From positions 1-64,000 of the forward strand of contig JAAYIE010000042.1 in the NCBI GenBank assembly GCA_012744275.1: 64,000 nt of DNA, in the 5' to 3' direction. A program made the position numbers and the translations under genes. Under the pieces are notes generated by a model. It searched no databases. It saw nothing but the letters and a program-made list of their open reading frames with translations, and was not told where the DNA came from. Origin of the DNA: Desulfobulbaceae bacterium. Its GTDB lineage: Bacteria > Desulfobacterota > Desulfobulbia > Desulfobulbales > Desulfobulbaceae. Position 1 is the first letter of the stretch. Each line of letters opens with the position of its first letter. Positions 59,508-64,000 of the stretch are shown here, one piece after another.

Positions 59508-59974
59508 ACTTTTTCTCCTATTGTATTGATAGCTGCAGTGGGTTTGACAAAAAATATCCTGTTCTCTTCCAGCTCAATGAACGTTCTTTTTATCAGTTCT
59601 TTTTTGTTAAAAGATTTGCATATGATTATATCGTATCGCCTCTTTTATTGCAAAAAAATATCAACTAGGCAGGAAAATAAAACGGAGACAAGGTACCAAA
59701 ACATCGTGCACAGTTTCAGTCAGTACAGTTCTGTCTTGTGGTCCTGCTAAGCTCCGTTTCCTTGGAAGGTCACATACATAAAAAATCCCCTTCACCTCAT
59801 TGAGGTGAAGGGGATTTCTAACCTTAGCACAAGTGGCTTTGGCTTATTGCAGATCCAGCGTAAAGAAGCTCTTCAGGAGGCCAGAGGTAAAGGCAACGCA
59901 GGCATACGTGAAGGTATGTCCTGCGAGCACTTGCCGAGCCGGCACAGGAGAGCCGCTTTAATGTGGAATTAGGA
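59508..59974. other. Region between groEL and the rubredoxin-like gene
   Basis: About 465 bp. It contains the groEL terminator (59779-59817) and should hold the rubredoxin-like gene's promoter just above 59507. The 160 bp between the groEL stop and the terminator carries no supported gene. Confidence 0.5.
59779..59817 (-). terminator. Intrinsic terminator of groESL
   Basis: A perfect 16-bp stem: arms 59783-59798 (AAATCCCCTTCACCTC) and 59802-59817, with a 3-nt loop. On the minus strand the adjoining A-run (59779-59785) gives the T-tail. It lies about 160 bp beyond the groEL stop. Confidence 0.9.
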
Positions 59975-61660
<1,686 letters not shown>

Positions 61661-61669
61661 CTAGTTCTC

Positions 61670-61960
61670 TTAAGCCTGCACTACGCCCAAGATGTCATCC
61701 TCACGCATGATGAGGTAATCCTCGCCGTCCAGCTTAACATCTGTTCCACCGTACTTGGAAAAAAGTACCCGGTCTCCCACGGCAACATTGGGTGCAATCC
61801 GCTGCCCTGCCTCGTTCAGCTTACCAGGACCAACCGCAACCACTTCTCCCTCGGCTGGCTTTTCCTTGGCGGAATCGGGGATGATAATGCCACCCGCAGT
61901 CTTTTCCTCGCCTTCCAGCCTTTTGACCAGTACACGGTCATTCAATGGACGAATCATCAT
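61670..61960 (-). CDS. groES: Co-chaperonin GroES
   Basis: 96 residues from the first of two adjacent ATG codons (61960/61957), with AAGGAG upstream. [19 protein letters not shown], the mobile loop [13 protein letters not shown] and [13 protein letters not shown] are diagnostic. It caps GroEL. The frame is open upstream to 62044, but that part reads through the leader. No CIRCE operator was found; the leader instead has a different inverted repeat. Confidence 0.97.
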   Translation of the reverse strand: MMIRPLNDRVLVKRLEGEEKTAGGIIIPDSAKEKPAEGEVVAVGPGKLNEAGQRIAPNVAVGDRVLFSKYGGTDVKLDGEDYLIMREDDILGVVQA

Positions 61961-62013
61961 GAATTTCTCCTTCAACGTGTTTGATGCGAATCCGAAAAAG
62001 TTTCGTAAAAATA

Positions 62014-62058
62014 GGCAAAAATCCGCGCAATCCGTGTTTCGCATCGCAGATTTTTGCC
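62014..62058 (-). promoter_or_regulatory. Long inverted repeat in the groES leader
   Basis: GGCAAAAATC-C-GCG (62014-62027) pairs with CGC-A-GATTTTTGCC (62045-62058), 13 of 14 positions, around 17 nt. It lies between the predicted promoter and the groES start. On the minus strand TATTTTTACG follows it. It could be an operator, a leader hairpin that senses temperature, or an attenuator. It is not CIRCE. Confidence 0.55.
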
Positions 62059-62082
62059 CGATTGCCGTTCAGACAGGGCTAA

Positions 62083-62110
62083 ATAGTAGGCTCACTTCTG
62101 CAAAAATCAA
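62083..62110 (-). promoter_or_regulatory. Candidate promoter for groESL
   Basis: On the minus strand TTGATT (62105-62110), 16 nt, then TACTAT (62083-62088). The sequence CCCCTTGATT overlapping the -35 also resembles a sigma32 -35 (CTTGA), but no CCCCAT-type -10 follows, so I favour the housekeeping factor. The predicted leader is about 115 nt. Confidence 0.55.
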
Positions 62111-62123
62111 GGGGAGGGGTCAT

Positions 62124-62145
62124 AAAAAAAACATGCTCCGAAGCA
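62124..62145 (-). terminator. Weak terminator after ilvE
   Basis: TGCT/AGCA (62134-62137 and 62142-62145) is only a 4-bp stem, but on the minus strand it is followed by eight T's (complement of 62124-62131). It lies about 65 bp past the ilvE stop and just before the groESL promoter candidate. Confidence 0.4.
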
Positions 62146-62211
62146 GAAAATTAACCCTGCCCAAAATATGCAAAAAGCAGACACCAAATAAAACTAAGCA
62201 ACTACAACGAA

Positions 62212-63294
62212 TTACACGATAACCCTCCAGCCAAAAGGATCATCTTGGCGCCCGAACTGAATAGCCTGCAGTTCGTCATACAAACGGCACGACATAGGCC
62301 CAGCTTCTCCTTTGTTTATTTGCACAGTCCGGCCCTTGTAGGTCAGTTCACCAATGGGCGAAATCACCGCAGCGGTGCCGGTGCCAAAGCACTCTTGCAG
62401 ACGACCATTTTCTGCGGCAGCCATGACTTCATCAATGCTCACCAACCGTTCGCTAACCTTGCCGCCCCAACTGCGGGCCAGTTGCAGCACAGAATCCCGG
62501 GTTATGCCCGGCAAAATAGAACCCTGCAGTGGCGGGGTAATCAACTCGTCATCTATGACCAGAAAAAAATTAGAGGTGCCAACCTCTTCAATATTGCGCC
62601 GCTCCACACCATCCAGCCAGAGTACTTCTGAAAACCCCTTGTCCTTGGCCTCCTTTTGCGCAAGCACGCTGGCGGCGTAGTTGGCAGCAGTCTTGGCTTC
62701 ACCGACCCCACCGGGCACAGCCCGGACGTATTTATCTTCCACATAGATTTTAGTGGGCCTAAAACCTTCCGGGTAGTACGCGCCTACCGGACACGCAATA
62801 ATGAAAAACAAATAATCCGTGGCAGCGCGCAGGCCAACATTGGGCTCAACCGCAATCATGACTGGGCGAATATACAGGGTTGCTCCCGCGGCCCGGGGCA
62901 CCCATTCCCGATCAAGGGAAACCAGCGTTCTCAAGCCTTCCAAGGCCAGCTCCTCCTGCAGGGCAGGCATACAGATACGCTCGGCAGAGCGGGTCATACG
63001 TGCGAAGTTGTCTTTAGGCCGGAAGAAGTAAATGCTTTCATCCGTACCACGATAAGCCTTCATGCCTTCGAAAATGGCCTGACCATAGTGAAAAACCAAG
63101 GTCGCGGGGGTCAGGGAAAAGGGACCATAAGGCTCTATTCGGGCATCATACCAGCCTTTGTCAATGTTCCAGCGCATGGTGAACATGTGGTTGGTAAAAT
63201 ACTGGCCAAAGCCCAGATTGTTTTCATCTGGCCTTTGCTTGCACTGCCCTGCCGCGCACTCGTGTACGGTGATTTCGAGGTTGTGATGTGACAT
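62212..63294 (-). CDS. ilvE: Branched-chain amino-acid aminotransferase
   Basis: 360 residues from the ATG at 63294 with AAAGGA upstream. It is the larger fold-type IV BCAT (as in mitochondria and many bacteria), not the 309-residue E. coli type. FGQYFTNHMFTMRW, HYGQAIFEGMKAYRG and the PLP lysine segment GEAKTAANYAASVLAQ are diagnostic. LQECFGTGTAAVISPIG is the C-terminal phosphate-binding part. It transaminates Leu, Ile and Val, completing the pathway begun by ilvBH elsewhere in the window. Confidence 0.95.
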   Translation of the reverse strand: MSHHNLEITVHECAAGQCKQRPDENNLGFGQYFTNHMFTMRWNIDKGWYDARIEPYGPFSLTPATLVFHYGQAIFEGMKAYRGTDESIYFFRPKDNFARMTRSAERICMPALQEELALEGLRTLVSLDREWVPRAAGATLYIRPVMIAVEPNVGLRAATDYLFFIIACPVGAYYPEGFRPTKIYVEDKYVRAVPGGVGEAKTAANYAASVLAQKEAKDKGFSEVLWLDGVERRNIEEVGTSNFFLVIDDELITPPLQGSILPGITRDSVLQLARSWGGKVSERLVSIDEVMAAAENGRLQECFGTGTAAVISPIGELTYKGRTVQINKGEAGPMSCRLYDELQAIQFGRQDDPFGWRVIV

Positions 63295-63461
63295 GCTACT
63301 TGTCCTTTCTCTCGTAGTTATTACAGGCAATGGCCCGGCATGACAGGAAAGGGCCACTGTTCATTGATGGGCTAAGAAGCGCAGTATTACCCCCCAAAGG
63401 TGGAATCTGTCCATAAATTTATCTAGAAGCAAGTCCTTCCACGTCCACAAAAACTGGGTAA

Positions 63462-63498
63462 CAAAAAACAGGCCGGCCAAGAGGAAGACTGGCCGGCC
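63462..63498 (-). terminator. Terminator after the TsdA-like cytochrome gene
   Basis: GGCCGGCCA (63471-63479) pairs with TGGCCGGCC (63490-63498) around a 10-nt loop. On the minus strand TGTTTTTTG follows. It lies 37 bp beyond the stop at 63535. Confidence 0.87.
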
Positions 63499-63534
63499 CG
63501 AGACACCTGAAGAACAGGTGCTGCTGTATTGTGC

Positions 63535-64000
63535 TTAGTTGCTGGTCTTGGCAGGCTCCTTACCAGTCGTCGCCTGCTGTTGCTGTTCTTTTTTCGCGCG
63601 CTCAATCGGCTGGAATGGCCCGTACTGATGCTGTTCCTGTGTAAAGGAATCCGTATAGGGTGGGTACGGACAATCCACAGGCTTCTTTTCCAGTTTAGGG
63701 TAGTCCTTTTCCAGACCGCTCATCTGCGGCCTTTCTTTGGAGGAGAGAAAACCCGCAATATCGTAGGCCTCATCAACCGTCAGCACAGGTACATCCCAAG
63801 GCGTACCCAAGGGCATATTGGCATGGATGAAGGGCGCATTGGTCAGGATGCGGTTCATACCGGCGCCATTGTTATAGCTGTTGTCTCCCCAGAGGGCGGG
63901 AATAACAAAATCTCCCTTGTCGCCTGCGGCTACCGACTGATAGCCATCTCCTTCAGCGCCATGGCAGGACAGGCAGAGCCGTTCATAAACCACAGCACCC
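63535..64000 (-). CDS. tsdA: TsdA-like thiosulfate dehydrogenase (c-type cytochrome), C-terminal part
   Basis: The gene runs off the right edge, so its 5' part is missing; about 155 residues are visible. CLSCHGAEGDG is a heme c site (CxxCH). IPALWGDNSYNNGAGMNRI, HANMPLG and LTVDEAYDIAGFL follow in the order seen in the second heme domain of TsdA. The tail has PPYTDSFTQEQHQYGPFQPI, which also fits that family. TsdA oxidises thiosulfate to tetrathionate, or the reverse, in the periplasm. The first heme domain and signal peptide should lie beyond the window. A generic diheme cytochrome is the alternative. Confidence 0.82.
   Translation of the reverse strand, partial: GAVVYERLCLSCHGAEGDGYQSVAAGDKGDFVIPALWGDNSYNNGAGMNRILTNAPFIHANMPLGTPWDVPVLTVDEAYDIAGFLSSKERPQMSGLEKDYPKLEKKPVDCPYPPYTDSFTQEQHQYGPFQPIERAKKEQQQQATTGKEPAKTSN

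Noticed and set aside
61961-62211. CIRCE operator expected before groES
   Set aside because: I looked for TTAGCACTC-N9-GAGTGCTAA and found no match; the inverted repeat present has unrelated arms.

Overview
The window is 64 kb of bacterial chromosome. It is almost entirely core metabolism and housekeeping, with no phage, insertion sequence, integron or CRISPR array that I can see. The organism is a Gram-negative diderm: it has BamA, lipoproteins with lipoboxes, a YafK-type L,D-transpeptidase and a TsdA-type periplasmic cytochrome. Several features suggest a Desulfobacterota lineage, perhaps Desulfobulbales: rubrerythrin and a rubredoxin-like membrane protein, a class III PHA synthase, a b6-type cytochrome b with a Tat-targeted Rieske protein, a UbiD-type decarboxylase and an ilvBH-psd-pssA cluster. 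This placement is inference from gene content; no alignment was run.

Layout. 0-6 kb: a tRNA-Leu(CAG) gene with a good promoter, an L,D-transpeptidase lipoprotein, the isoprenoid set xseB-ispA-dxs, and uppP-dedA, all on the minus strand. 6-10 kb: an OFA-family MFS transporter and nhaA, then about 1 kb without a convincing gene. 10-16 kb: pyrC and a complete branched-chain amino-acid ABC transporter (livK-livH-livM-livG-livF) with a strong stem-loop between livK and livH. 16-22.5 kb: bamA, with an extra N-terminal domain, and mfd. 22.5-27 kb: a membrane/coiled-coil protein, phaJ, and phaE-phaC for polyhydroxyalkanoate synthesis. 27-32 kb: a Ca2+-type P-type ATPase and an orphan NtrC-type regulator.

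32-38.6 kb (plus strand): ilvB-ilvH-psd-pssA, then rsmD-coaD and a Rieske/cytochrome b pair. 39-47.7 kb: a VanZ-domain protein, a 59-residue zinc-motif protein, gap, a GT5 glycogen-synthase-like glycosyltransferase, cbpA-cbpM, rmuC, two tandem glycine-zipper lipoproteins and a yjbQ gene broken by a +1 frameshift. 47.8-52.9 kb: a UbiD-family decarboxylase, rluB, an HU/IHF gene, rimO and a nucleoside phosphorylase. 52.9-58 kb: hemL-atpZ-atpI-atpB-atpE (F0 sector) and ettA. 58-64 kb: rubrerythrin, a rubredoxin-DUF2231 membrane protein, groES-groEL, ilvE, and the 3' part of a TsdA-like thiosulfate dehydrogenase running off the window.

How they fit together. The Rieske/cytochrome b pair and the TsdA-like cytochrome point to a quinone/cytochrome c chain that handles sulfur compounds. 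The rubrerythrin and rubredoxin proteins point to an anaerobe that meets oxygen. PhaJ-PhaE-PhaC and the glycogen-synthase-like enzyme suggest carbon storage. livKHMGF, ilvBH and ilvE cover uptake, synthesis and transamination of branched-chain amino acids. No unambiguous new multi-gene system was found. The best leads are smaller: domain fusions (BamA N-terminus, rubredoxin-DUF2231, VanZ-beta-sandwich), the 59-residue zinc-motif protein, the yjbQ frameshift, structured leaders before ilvB and groES, and the membrane coiled-coil protein beside the PHA genes.
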